A stretch of DNA of 64,000 nucleotides from Bacteroidales bacterium (lineage in GTDB: Bacteria; Bacteroidota; Bacteroidia; Bacteroidales; UBA10428). The notes beneath the pieces are model-generated. The model did not search any database, was not told the origin of the DNA, and saw nothing but the letters and a program-made list of their open reading frames with translations. Position numbers and translations under genes: made by a program. The stretch covers positions 56,966-120,965 of the forward strand of contig JAFGVA010000109.1 of assembly GCA_016938235.1 (NCBI GenBank), written 5' to 3'. The first letter of the stretch is position 1. Every line of letters starts with the position of its first letter. Positions 39,501 through 48,000 of the stretch are shown here, in pieces.

Positions 39501-39929
39501 AAGCTTATTGCACAAAAAATACCAGGATATCTCACACTGAACTATAAGTTAACTGACACTCCCGGGATAAATGTTGACAAACATCAATTATCGCAGGTGA
39601 TAATAAATATTCTTGATAATGCTATTGATGCAATAAATGAAAAGAAAGAGCATTATAACGAAACCATTGAATTTTGCACTCAAACCGAAAAGTACAATGA
39701 CACCAATTACATAAAGCTAAGTATTTCAAATACAGGCCCATCCATACCCAATGAGATAATAAAAAACCTATTCGATCCTTTTTTTACCACTAAACCACCC
39801 AACAAAGGAACCGGTTTGGGTTTATACCTTTCGCAAAAGATTATTAATGAGCTTAAAGGATTAATGTTCGTAGAAAATATTGATAAAAAAGTTATCTTTA
39901 ATATATATTTACCAATAGAAACCACGTAA
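36585..39929 (+). CDS. periplasmic-propeller histidine kinase
   Basis: A 1114-residue sensor kinase. The start is TTG at 36585: the frame has a stop at 36564 and no nearby ATG, and MKLTPKYIISLAFAATICYL is a good signal peptide. Residues 25-680 hold about 14 'two-component regulator propeller' repeats (GxLWIGT..GGxxxFD), predicted as two seven-bladed periplasmic propellers. They are followed by a Y_Y_Y domain (about 700-805, PPWWKTWW at the membrane), one TM (about 810-830) and a coiled coil. A HisKA domain follows with LAHEVRNPLNFIALS (His near 888), then HATPase_c (IINILDNAIDAI, GTGLGLYLS). Unlike classical hybrid (HTCS) proteins it has no receiver and no AraC domain; the receiver is a separate gene three bases downstream. 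The ligand is unknown; relatives sense oligosaccharides. Confidence 0.93.
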   Translation: MKLTPKYIISLAFAATICYLLSAQQFETQITKITNERGETPSATFSIIEDSIGFIWFGTIDGLYRYDGFNYKIYRNEPDNLNSLSNNTIRAMTIDRKGLLWIATQGGGLNCFDPQTETFTRFQHSKTKENEISGNSIWSVMVDKSDNIWIGVSGAGIDEIDISSGKISHYNPLSPLNLNPGQPIRSIEEDNNGILWIGIPDFGFVSLNPETGETYQYKHEYNKENSLTSSLVHDIFIESDNKLWIATFGGGINIFDPASHTFDYLRHNETNVNSIVSNLTYSITERIDNEYWIATEYGLSIYNAEKKSFRKHNQGSCSNSALSENRIRHVFIDSKGIAWIGSESGVDKINIQSKFELFRYSVDSPQGMTKGIVRTIVEDNNEDLWFGLIDNGITKYSRAENKYYSYKHIDGNERSLPGNNINAIFQDSRNRIWIGEWNNGLCLYNKESDNFQLIANAYLHQNTLPDNRIQAIIEDKYGILWIGTEAGLCRFDPGTNEFLSYKNDQNNSNSLSGNSIQTNALRFDNKGDLWIGTWGFGLNKMTFSDSARKSADFKCWKHDPKKPGLINDNIISLYIDKEDYIWIGSFGGGLSRFDEKTGEFIHYSTENGLPNNVIFAILEDKNENLWMSTDNGISMFNKKTEEFQNYTRSNGLQDNHFFWGASHASSSGKFYFGGINGINGFFPEKVNPDSTLAKPVLVSVKLFNTPFQINKTSEGYEKLDFEYSDNFISFEFASLDYFDPEKNQFQYMLEGFNKDWVNIENSRSVSFTNLKPGDYTFCLKVSNSDGIWNHTPLKLEFKIHPPWWKTWWAISLFVLICLGIVFSYFNFRFKFLHRQNLKLEQQVGERTHEVEQKNTKLSQTLEKLKKTQQALVNSEKIASIGVLAAGLAHEVRNPLNFIALSVQQINSELHDLKESNYKSDEKQVEEMGILCEHAETGIKRINKIVNSLQSYLQKDMLKEEKHHIDEIVISSVKLIAQKIPGYLTLNYKLTDTPGINVDKHQLSQVIINILDNAIDAINEKKEHYNETIEFCTQTEKYNDTNYIKLSISNTGPSIPNEIIKNLFDPFFTTKPPNKGTGLGLYLSQKIINELKGLMFVENIDKKVIFNIYLPIETT

Positions 39930-39932
39930 CTA

Positions 39933-40289
39933 ATGCTTAATGTTTTATATATAGACGATGAACCTATAAACCTGAACATCTTTGAATTAGCATTCAGAAA
40001 AGACTTTAATATTTACAAATCGGAGTCTCCTGCCAAAGGAATAGGGATTTTTAATGAGGAGAATATTGATATTGTTATTACCGACTTAAAAATGCCGGAA
40101 ATGAATGGCATTGAATTTATTCGAAAAATTAAAGCCATTAATCCATCAAAGAAATGTATTTTACTTACAGCTTATTACGAACCCTCACTTGCAAACGATC
40201 CGGAATTGCAATCAATCATTTTTAAGTATATTGTAAAACCATTTAACAAACAAGAGCTTAAGCAGATTATTCTTGATGCCTGCCCATAA
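39933..40289 (+). CDS. receiver-only partner of the propeller kinase
   Basis: A 118-residue REC domain alone: VLYIDDEPINLNIFE (acidic pair), VITDLKMPEMNG (phospho-Asp near 54), ILLTAYYEP (Thr) and YIVKPFNKQE (Lys). The ATG is three bases after the kinase stop codon, so the two are translated together and form a cognate pair. No output domain exists, so the signal must pass to another protein. It resembles the lone receiver at 14051-14434. Confidence 0.92.
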   Translation: MLNVLYIDDEPINLNIFELAFRKDFNIYKSESPAKGIGIFNEENIDIVITDLKMPEMNGIEFIRKIKAINPSKKCILLTAYYEPSLANDPELQSIIFKYIVKPFNKQELKQIILDACP

Positions 40290-40290
40290 A

Positions 40291-40320
40291 AAAAGCGCCC
40301 TGCAATTTGTACGGCGCCTT
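40291..40320 (+). terminator. hairpin terminator after the kinase-receiver pair
   Basis: GCGCC (40295-40299) pairs with GGCGC (40313-40317); flanking A and T tracts extend the stem past a one-base bulge, and the right side leads into CTTTC. It could act on both strands, because the gene at 40343 on the minus strand also ends here. Confidence 0.6.
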
Positions 40321-40342
40321 TCATTAATTCTTCTGGTGTTTG

Positions 40343-40804
40343 TTAGCTTAATATTCTTTCCTTTAAGCTGATTAATTCCTGGCAACGCTCATAATCCTCA
40401 ACGCTTTCGTAATATATTATAAGCTTGTCAATAAACGCCGAATCATTAAAATACGGATGCTTATTATCGAAAGCTATTATTCCTTTAATTGTAAGGGTAA
40501 ACATTTCCTGAATGTCGGTAATAGAGTAAATATCAATAACCTGAATCTCCTCTCTCAGAATGGCAGTATCTTTATATTTATCCAGAAAATTCATTAATGT
40601 GAGTTGTACGTTTATTAAATCGTTATTCTGAGTTAATAAAGACTTATTTTGATTATTATAAGCACTAAACTGTTCACTTTTCTCTTCAAAATCCGATTGT
40701 CTGATTAAGCTTTTTATGCATTCCTGGTTATTATTAATAACCTGAACATTTTGCTTAATCCTGGCTTTTAGATCCGCAATTGTTTTTTGAATATGTGATA
40801 TCAT
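40343..40804 (-). CDS. hypothetical coiled-coil protein
   Basis: A 153-residue cytoplasmic protein without signal peptide or membrane segment. The first about 75 residues are a predicted coiled coil rich in Gln, Asn and Leu (IADLKARIKQNVQVINNNQE). The C-terminal half is a small helical region (DNKHPYFNDSAFIDKLIIYY, then CQELISLKERILS). I do not recognise a family. It is transcribed alone, between two terminator hairpins. Confidence 0.7.
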   Translation of the reverse strand: MISHIQKTIADLKARIKQNVQVINNNQECIKSLIRQSDFEEKSEQFSAYNNQNKSLLTQNNDLINVQLTLMNFLDKYKDTAILREEIQVIDIYSITDIQEMFTLTIKGIIAFDNKHPYFNDSAFIDKLIIYYESVEDYERCQELISLKERILS

Positions 40805-40923
40805 TATAAAATATTTTTTTAGGATTTGATTCTGTTGCTATTTACGCAATTTGGGACAAGATGATTCTTTTTTTTGACCAACTGTTCATTATTATTCACA
40901 ATTATGGTATTTATTACAATAAG

Positions 40924-40950
40924 AAAAACCCCGGAACTAACCCAGGGCTT
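40924..40950 (-). terminator. terminator of the acyl-CoA dehydrogenase operon
   Basis: On the minus strand CCCTGG and CCGGGG form a stem (one T-G pair, extended by flanking A-T pairs) around a seven-base loop (40935-40941), followed by five T (plus-strand A at 40924-40928). It lies 28 bases after the stop codon. Confidence 0.8.
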
Positions 40951-40977
40951 ATATTTTATAAAAGCAGAATGGGAATT

Positions 40978-42684
40978 CTATTCGTGCTTAAACCGACCTA
41001 AATCATTGATATTCGAAAAGCGTATCATCTCAGCTTTTGCTTTGTTTTCAGACCGGGCAATTTTCAAAAATACCTCTAGCGATTTCCAGAATTTGCTGTC
41101 GCGGTTTGTATCGAGAACAAGCAGGTAACCCATAACAATATTTCCTGCCATTTCAACCATTCTTCGGGCATGGAAATCGATATATTCATTGTCATTTACT
41201 GAAATCACCTTTTCTACTGCTTCCTCATATTCTTCTGTCATCTGAATAAGTATCCGTCGGTAGGTCTGAAGCTCTGGCTTTATATCAGCAGCTTCGTATT
41301 CACGCATTTGCTTCAGATATCCACCCGTTGTTACACCACGAATGGCAGCAACAACCTGCAACTGGGTTGTACCCTCATATATCGAAGTAATACGGGCATC
41401 ACGGTAGATACGTTCAATAGGATAGTCCTTCATAAAACCTGAACCTCCATGTATCTGAAGAGAATCATATGCCAGTTCATTACAAACTTCTGAAGACAAT
41501 CCTTTTGCCAGAGGAGTATACATATCTGCCAGTTTCTGGTAAAGTTTCATTTCATCTCGCTCCTCTTTTTCAAGGGTGCGTTCTTCCGAAATATGCATAT
41601 ATGCCTTGTAAACATCAACAAAACGAGCCGTTTCATATAGCAGCGAGCGTGAAGCATCAAGTTTAGCTTTCATTTTAGAAAGCATTTCATACACAGCCGG
41701 GAATTTAATGATAGGTTTTCCAAACTGTTCGCGTTCTTTAGCATATCCCAATGCCTCGCGGTAAGCCGATTCGGCAATACCTACCGACTGAGCAGCAATA
41801 CCTAAACGGGCACCATTCATAAGGGCCATTACATACTTTATAAGACCAAGTTTTCTTTGACCAACAAGCTCAGCGGGTGCATTTTTAAATACCAGCTCAC
41901 AGGTTGGTGAACCAATAATCCCTAATTTATGCTCAATGCGACGAACACTTACACCACCACATTTCCGGTCATAAATAAACATAGATAACCCGCGTCCGTC
42001 AGAAGTACCTTCTTCACTTCGGGCAAGAACAAGCGAAATATGTCCATCGCCATTTGTAATGAAGCGTTTCACCCCATTCAAATACCATTTGCCATCCTTT
42101 TCGTTAAATGTAGCTTTAAGCTGAACTGCCTGCAGGTCGGATCCGGCATCCGGCTCAGTAAGATCCATTGCCATGGTTTCGCCTCCTGACACTCTTGTGA
42201 GATAGTGTTTCTTTTGGTCCTCATCGGCAAACTCATGAATTGTTTCGGCACAATCCTGAAGACCCCAAACGTTCACAAAACTTGCATCGGCACGCGATAC
42301 TAAATCAGCAGCCATAGTATAAGGCACAATCGGGAAATTAAGCCCGTCGTACTGGCGAGGAAGAGTAATACCCATCAGCCCAGCTTTAATTAGCGCATCA
42401 AGGTTTTCTTGTGTACCACGGGCATATTTTACTTCACCATCAATTAACTCTGGTCCTTCAGCATCAACACTTTCAGCATTAGGTGCAACAATATTTGCGC
42501 AAATATCACCCACTATTTCCAACACTTTGTCGTAGCTATCCATAGCATCTTCAAAGTCTAATGGAGCATAGTCGAATTTTTCTTTATCTGCAAAATTACG
42601 TTCCTTCAACGCAACAATCTTTTTCATAAGAGGGTGCGTAAGATGGAATTTCAATTCGGGATTATCTATATAGAAATTGTCCAT
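40978..42684 (-). CDS. acyl-CoA dehydrogenase family protein
   Basis: A 568-residue flavoenzyme. Motifs: TMAMDLTEPDAGSDLQAVQL (FAD/substrate loop) near residues 164-185, LNGVKRFITNGDGH, GARLGIAAQSVGIAESAYREAL and KEREQFGKP. IYRDARITSIYEGTTQLQ holds the catalytic-base Glu in YEGT, and the preceding QIHGGSGFMKDYPIER is the second FAD motif. About 130 residues beyond the core form a helical extension like that of very-long-chain or C-terminally extended types. It follows the ETF subunits on the same strand, which accept its electrons, so it oxidises an acyl-CoA with ETF as acceptor; chain length is not readable. Confidence 0.93.
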   Translation of the reverse strand: MDNFYIDNPELKFHLTHPLMKKIVALKERNFADKEKFDYAPLDFEDAMDSYDKVLEIVGDICANIVAPNAESVDAEGPELIDGEVKYARGTQENLDALIKAGLMGITLPRQYDGLNFPIVPYTMAADLVSRADASFVNVWGLQDCAETIHEFADEDQKKHYLTRVSGGETMAMDLTEPDAGSDLQAVQLKATFNEKDGKWYLNGVKRFITNGDGHISLVLARSEEGTSDGRGLSMFIYDRKCGGVSVRRIEHKLGIIGSPTCELVFKNAPAELVGQRKLGLIKYVMALMNGARLGIAAQSVGIAESAYREALGYAKEREQFGKPIIKFPAVYEMLSKMKAKLDASRSLLYETARFVDVYKAYMHISEERTLEKEERDEMKLYQKLADMYTPLAKGLSSEVCNELAYDSLQIHGGSGFMKDYPIERIYRDARITSIYEGTTQLQVVAAIRGVTTGGYLKQMREYEAADIKPELQTYRRILIQMTEEYEEAVEKVISVNDNEYIDFHARRMVEMAGNIVMGYLLVLDTNRDSKFWKSLEVFLKIARSENKAKAEMIRFSNINDLGRFKHE

Positions 42685-42718
42685 TTTCTTCTTTTTTAGG
42701 TTAAGTCGATTAAAATGA

Positions 42719-43738
42719 TTACTTGCTGTTTTTCTTGTAATACTTGATCATTTTGGGTATTACATCCTCGATATTTCCTGTAATCACATAATCAGCAATT
42801 TTGTTTATCGGGGCAGCCGGATCGTTGTTTATTGAGATAATCATAGATGATTCCTGCATACCGGCAATGTGCTGTATTTGTCCTGAAATACCACAAGCTA
42901 TATATAACTTAGGACGCACTGTTACACCTGTTTGACCAATTTGACGGTCATGATCGGCATAGCCTGCATCAACAGCAGCACGAGAGGCTCCAACATCACC
43001 ACTTATAAGATGTGCTAATTCATACAGCAGATTAAAATTCTCTTTAGAACCAACACCATAACCACCAGCAACAATAATTGATGAATTTTTAATGTTAACC
43101 TTTGATTTTTCGATATGCCTTTCAATCACTTTAACAACAAAGTCTTCCTCGTTTACATATTTCTTTAAGTCGAGGCTAACAACTTCTCCTTTGTGGTTGG
43201 GATCAAAAATCTCTTTTTTCATTACTCCCTCTCTGACAGTTGCCATTTGTGGCCTGTTATCAGGGTTAATAATGGTTGCAACAATATTACCGCCAAAAGC
43301 AGGACGTATCTGGTATAAAAGATTTTTATATTCTTTTCCAGCACGTTTATCTTCATGATCTCCAATTTCAAGAGAGGTACAATCGGCAGTTAATCCGCTC
43401 ATTAGCGCTGAAGAAACCCTTGGTCCCAAATCACGACCAAAAGTGGAGGCTCCAAGAAGAGCAATCTGGGGTTTTTCTTCTTCAAACAGTTTTACAGTAA
43501 TAGAAGTATAGGGCAAAGTTGAATAAACAGCCAGGCGAGAATCGTCGGCTACCCAAACCTTATCGGCTCCATAAGTATAAAGCTCATTTTCAAGACCTTT
43601 AAGCTTATGACCGATAACCAGAGCTTCTAATTTACATTTTAGCTGGTTAGCCAGTGAGCGACCTTTAGTCATAAGCTCAAGGCTTACATCAGCTACTTTT
43701 CCTTCATCTACTTCACAGATGACAAATATATTATTCAC
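42719..43738 (-). CDS. etfA: electron transfer flavoprotein subunit alpha
   Basis: A 339-residue ETF-alpha (FixB-like). The N-terminal domain has LLGASTFGRDLGPRVSSALMSG. The C-terminal FAD domain has IIVAGGYGVGSKENF, GDVGASRAAVDAGYADHDRQ, IGQTGVTVRPKLYIACGISG (the ETF alpha signature) and SMIISINNDPAAPINKIADY. It forms a heterodimer with the beta subunit encoded 41 bases upstream and passes electrons from the adjacent dehydrogenase to the quinone pool. Whether the dimer bifurcates electrons cannot be settled from this window. Confidence 0.95.
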   Translation of the reverse strand: MNNIFVICEVDEGKVADVSLELMTKGRSLANQLKCKLEALVIGHKLKGLENELYTYGADKVWVADDSRLAVYSTLPYTSITVKLFEEEKPQIALLGASTFGRDLGPRVSSALMSGLTADCTSLEIGDHEDKRAGKEYKNLLYQIRPAFGGNIVATIINPDNRPQMATVREGVMKKEIFDPNHKGEVVSLDLKKYVNEEDFVVKVIERHIEKSKVNIKNSSIIVAGGYGVGSKENFNLLYELAHLISGDVGASRAAVDAGYADHDRQIGQTGVTVRPKLYIACGISGQIQHIAGMQESSMIISINNDPAAPINKIADYVITGNIEDVIPKMIKYYKKNSK

Positions 43739-43779
43739 AATAGTTACTTTTAGATTCTACAATTAAGATTCATGCTCTA

Positions 43780-44649
43780 TTAACCAAGCGTATGGTTTGA
43801 AATCAGTTCTTTCATTAACTCGTCAATTCCGCTATCATCGCCATTAATAACTTTAGCTTCTTTAGCCTGAAAAACAACATTTTCGATTTTCTTCACTTTT
43901 GTTGGAGAACCGTTTAGTCCGAGCTGTTCAACATCAGTTTCGATATCGTTAACACTCCACTCAGCTATATCAAGATATGCTCTGCCAAGATCAATATAAT
44001 CTTCGGCAGCATCCTGGCGCTCCGTTGCTGTACGGGCATGTTTAAATTTCATAACCGCTTTAGCATTTCTCGGCCGACAATCCGGAGCTGAACCATTAAC
44101 TGTAATAACACAAGGAAGCGGAGCTTCAACTGTTTCCACACCATTTTCTAACCGACGCTTTATTACCAGCGAACTTTTCTTTGTTTCAAGAATTTCTTCG
44201 GCATAAGTAACCTGAGGTATACCAATCTTTTCAGCAACCTGTGGTCCAACCTGAGCAGTATCGCCATCAATCGCCTGGCGACCGGCAACTATTACATCGA
44301 AATCTTTAATTTTCCTGACTGCACAAGAAATTGCATAAGATGTAGCAAGTGTATCGGCTCCGGCAAATGCTCTGTCGGTTAAAAGGTAACCAGAATCGGC
44401 ACCTCTGTATAAACCTTCACGAATTATTTCTGCTGCTCTTCCTGGGCCCATAGTTAACAGTGTTACTGTTGAGCCCGGATTACTATCTTTCAATCGAAGA
44501 GCCTGTTCTAGTGCATTTAAATCTTCAGGATTAAAAATAGCCGGCAGGGCAGCCCGATTAACAGTGCCATCTGCTTTCATGGCATCTTTCCCTACGTTTC
44601 GGGTATCAGGTACCTGCTTTGCTAATACAATGATTTTTAAACCCTTCAT
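43780..44649 (-). CDS. etfB: electron transfer flavoprotein subunit beta
   Basis: A 289-residue ETF-beta (FixA-like). IIVLAKQVPDTRNVGKDAM and AIFNPEDLNALEQALRLKD lie at the N-terminus; VTLLTMGPGRAAEIIREGLY and DVIVAGRQAIDGDTAQVGPQ contact the AMP or second flavin. First gene of etfB-etfA-dehydrogenase, preceded by a TATATTTG promoter. Length is about 30 residues above the classical beta subunit, as in many Bacteroidota. Confidence 0.95.
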   Translation of the reverse strand: MKGLKIIVLAKQVPDTRNVGKDAMKADGTVNRAALPAIFNPEDLNALEQALRLKDSNPGSTVTLLTMGPGRAAEIIREGLYRGADSGYLLTDRAFAGADTLATSYAISCAVRKIKDFDVIVAGRQAIDGDTAQVGPQVAEKIGIPQVTYAEEILETKKSSLVIKRRLENGVETVEAPLPCVITVNGSAPDCRPRNAKAVMKFKHARTATERQDAAEDYIDLGRAYLDIAEWSVNDIETDVEQLGLNGSPTKVKKIENVVFQAKEAKVINGDDSGIDELMKELISNHTLG

Positions 44650-44686
44650 AATTGTTTATTTATGTTGAATTATTTTTTAAGGCTGA

Positions 44687-44694
44687 CAAATATA
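44687..44694 (-). promoter_or_regulatory. -7 box of the etfBA-dehydrogenase operon
   Basis: The minus strand reads TATATTTG here, a perfect TAnnTTTG, 37 bases before the etfB ATG. A TTTC lies about 18 bases further upstream in the -33 position. Confidence 0.65.
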
Positions 44695-45004
44695 AGAGAT
44701 TTTCCTTAGCCAGAAAGTCATCTGACTTATTTTGATAGATTTTAAGAAGTTTTAGATTACTATAATCAGGTCTGTTTTATAGGTATACTGCATACTAAAA
44801 CATGTCTTCAATTAGTCTTTTTATCAAACTTATTTGTTGAAATTTTTCCGCATAAAACTTTAATTATGCACAATACAAGAGTCTTGATGCTATTGCATTT
44901 ATCGTTTTTTTTAGCCTTATTTGTATTAACAATCCATTTTTACCAATACCCCTTTAATGACTTGCATTAAAAAAAGACCGATATGATGGATTAAATGAAA
45001 CCTT
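44695..45004. other. intergenic region between etfB and the second propeller sensor
   Basis: A divergent intergenic region of very AT-rich sequence. It must hold the promoter of the plus-strand sensor gene. I see no clear TAnnTTTG at a suitable distance, no RNA gene and no repeat. Confidence 0.5.
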
Positions 45005-48000
45005 ATGAATAGAAAATTAAGATTACTTTTTAGTTTAGCATTTATATGGGCAACAATCGGTTATTCTCAATCGATTAAACATAAATTTGATAAAATAACT
45101 GTTAAAGACGGATTAGCTCATTCAACAGTAAATAGTTCCATGCAGGATAAAACCGGCTATTTATGGTTTGCAACATATGGAGGAATAAGTAAATACGATG
45201 GATATAACCTGACCAATTATTCAAACGACCCGAAAGATCCTTTCAGCTTAAGTCAAAATAGCGTTAACCATCTTTGCGAAGATAATTCCGGCAGAATATG
45301 GATTGCCTTTAATAACGAGGCTGGTGTGGATTATTACGATAAAATGAGTAACAAATTTTACAATTTCAAACATAGCCCGGAAAATGAAAATAGTATAAGT
45401 GGCAATAATATTACCTATATTTTTAAGGATAGTAAAAAAAACATATGGTTTTGTGCAAACAATGCATTGAACCTTTTGATTGAAGAAGAAGGAAATATAC
45501 AATTTAAAAGATTCTTCTACCCGGAAGGGTCTGTGATTACATGGGGTCTTGAAACAAATGAAGGGAAAATATTAGTTCTTGGTGACCACATTTTCTATTT
45601 CGACACCGAAAGTTATGAGTTTATTCCAGCAGGAGATGTACTTCCCACTAGTCAGTATAACTCTGTAGCTGAAGACAAAAACGGGAATGTATACTTAGGA
45701 ACTATTAATCTGGGCTTACTAAAATTAGAGTATAACAATATCGACCACACATATAATTACGTCGAAAATTTTGAATTGAATGTAGCTCCGGATAATCGCT
45801 GTTGCATTACTATAGATTCTTTAGGTCAGTTTTGGATTGGCGTAGAAACAAAGGGGTTATTCAAGTACAATCCTGAAAAGGATGAAATGATAAAATTCGT
45901 ACACAATGAATTGGATGAAAATTCCCTTAGTGAGAATACAGCATATTCTCTTTATATCGACAAAACCGGAATATTGTGGATTGGCACCTTTAACCAGGGA
46001 CTATGTAAATATGATTTATACAGCAAAAAGTTTTATCATATAAAATCTCAATCAGACAACCCAAACTCTTTAATTAACAATCAGGTAACAGCAATTCACG
46101 GTTTATCTGGCAACGAACTCTGGGTTAGTAATCGGGGTGATGGAGGTGTAAATCAACTGCTTTTTAACAGTGATGGAATTCAGATAAATCAGTATATACA
46201 CGATGCTCAGAATGAGAATTCCATTGCCACAAATAACATTTTCTGCCTTGTCCAGCGCAAAAACGGCAATGTCTGGGCTGCTGGTGGTAATACTCAGGTT
46301 TCAATAATTAAACCGAAAGATTTTGATTCTGATGGTAATACTATTATAGAAAGAAAAGGTATTAATGGCTGGACTTTCTCAATTTTCGAAGATAGCGAGA
46401 ACATGGTATGGGGAGGTACCTGGGGAGGAGGTTTATGGAGATATTTTGAACAGCTTGATAGTTTTGCATATTACACTCATGACCCTGAAGATAAAAAAAG
46501 TCTTTGTGATAATGTTGTGTGGTCTTTCTTTGAGGACAATAATAATAATATCTGGATTGGTGGTAATAATAACGGAATAAGCATTTTGCAATACAACCAG
46601 AAAAACAATGCAAAACCTGCTTTTATTAATATCAGTTACGATAGCGCTAATAAATACAGCCTGAGTAACAATACAATAAACACTTTTTTTCAGGATTCGA
46701 AAGGCACACTATGGATTGCAACTAATAATGGATTAAACCAATTACTTGATTCAGAGCTTACCATAAACAACATCAGTACTAACAGCAAACTGAAATTTAA
46801 GGTGTTTTCTATGGAAGATGGACTGCCCAGCAATGGAATTAACGGAATTATTGAAGATGACAATCATAATTTATGGATATCAACCGGCAACGGTATTTCA
46901 TTCTTTAATATGCAAGACAGCTCCTTCACAAACTATTACGAAAGCGATGGCTTACAAAGTGATGAGTTCTGGAATGATTCATATTTCGAAAATTCCAATG
47001 GAATGGCATTCTTTGGAGGTAAGAATGGCATTAGTGCTTTCTATCCTGAAGAAATAAAGGTTAATCCTTTTAAACCAAGAATTGCGCTCACCGATTTAAA
47101 AATATTCAATAAATCAGTAAAAGTCGGAGAAAAAATAAACGGTGATGTAGTGCTAAAAAAACCAATAAATGAGTTGGATGAAATTGTTTTAAACCATAAA
47201 AACAATGTTTTCTCAATTGATTTTGCGGCGCTGCATTTCACACAACCTGAACAAAACCAATATGCTTATTACCTGGAAGGATTTGAGGAAGATTGGAATT
47301 ATCTTGATTCAAGAACTGCTACTTACACCAACCTGAACCGCGGAAAATATACCTTTAGGGTAATAGCATCAAACAATAATGGCGTATGGAATAAAGAAGG
47401 TAAATCGCTGGTGATTCGTATTAAACCTCCCTGGTGGAAAACATGGATATTCAGATTCTTCTTATTGGGACTTGCCGGTTTTGCCTACTATAACTTTGTT
47501 CAGAACCGTATGAAATCTCAGCTACGTGAGAAAAATCTATTGCAGGAAAAAATTGAAAAAGGAGAAAATGAACTACAGGTAAGAAAAGATGAGATAGAAA
47601 AACAAAAACGTGAAATTGAGGAGAAAAACAAAAAAGAATTCGAGATTAACTATTTGCACTCCGGTATTAGCAAATTTGCTGATATTATTGCTGCATCGAG
47701 AAAAGATATTGATGAACTTACGAATAATTTAATTGTCGAATTAGTAAAATATACAGAAACAAATGCCGGAGTAGTATATCTGGCCGACGATAAAAACCCC
47801 GAAAACATTCAAATTAAAAATTCAGCTGCCTACTGTTTTGATTCTGATATTGTTTTTGATAAAATTTTCGAACCCGGAGAAGGATATATCGGAACCTGCT
47901 ACAAAACAAGAGAAATTTTGCAAATCGATAACCTCCCTGAAGGATACCTTGTATTCAAATCAGGCTTAGGGCAAACAAGCTTAAAACACGGTTTACTTGT

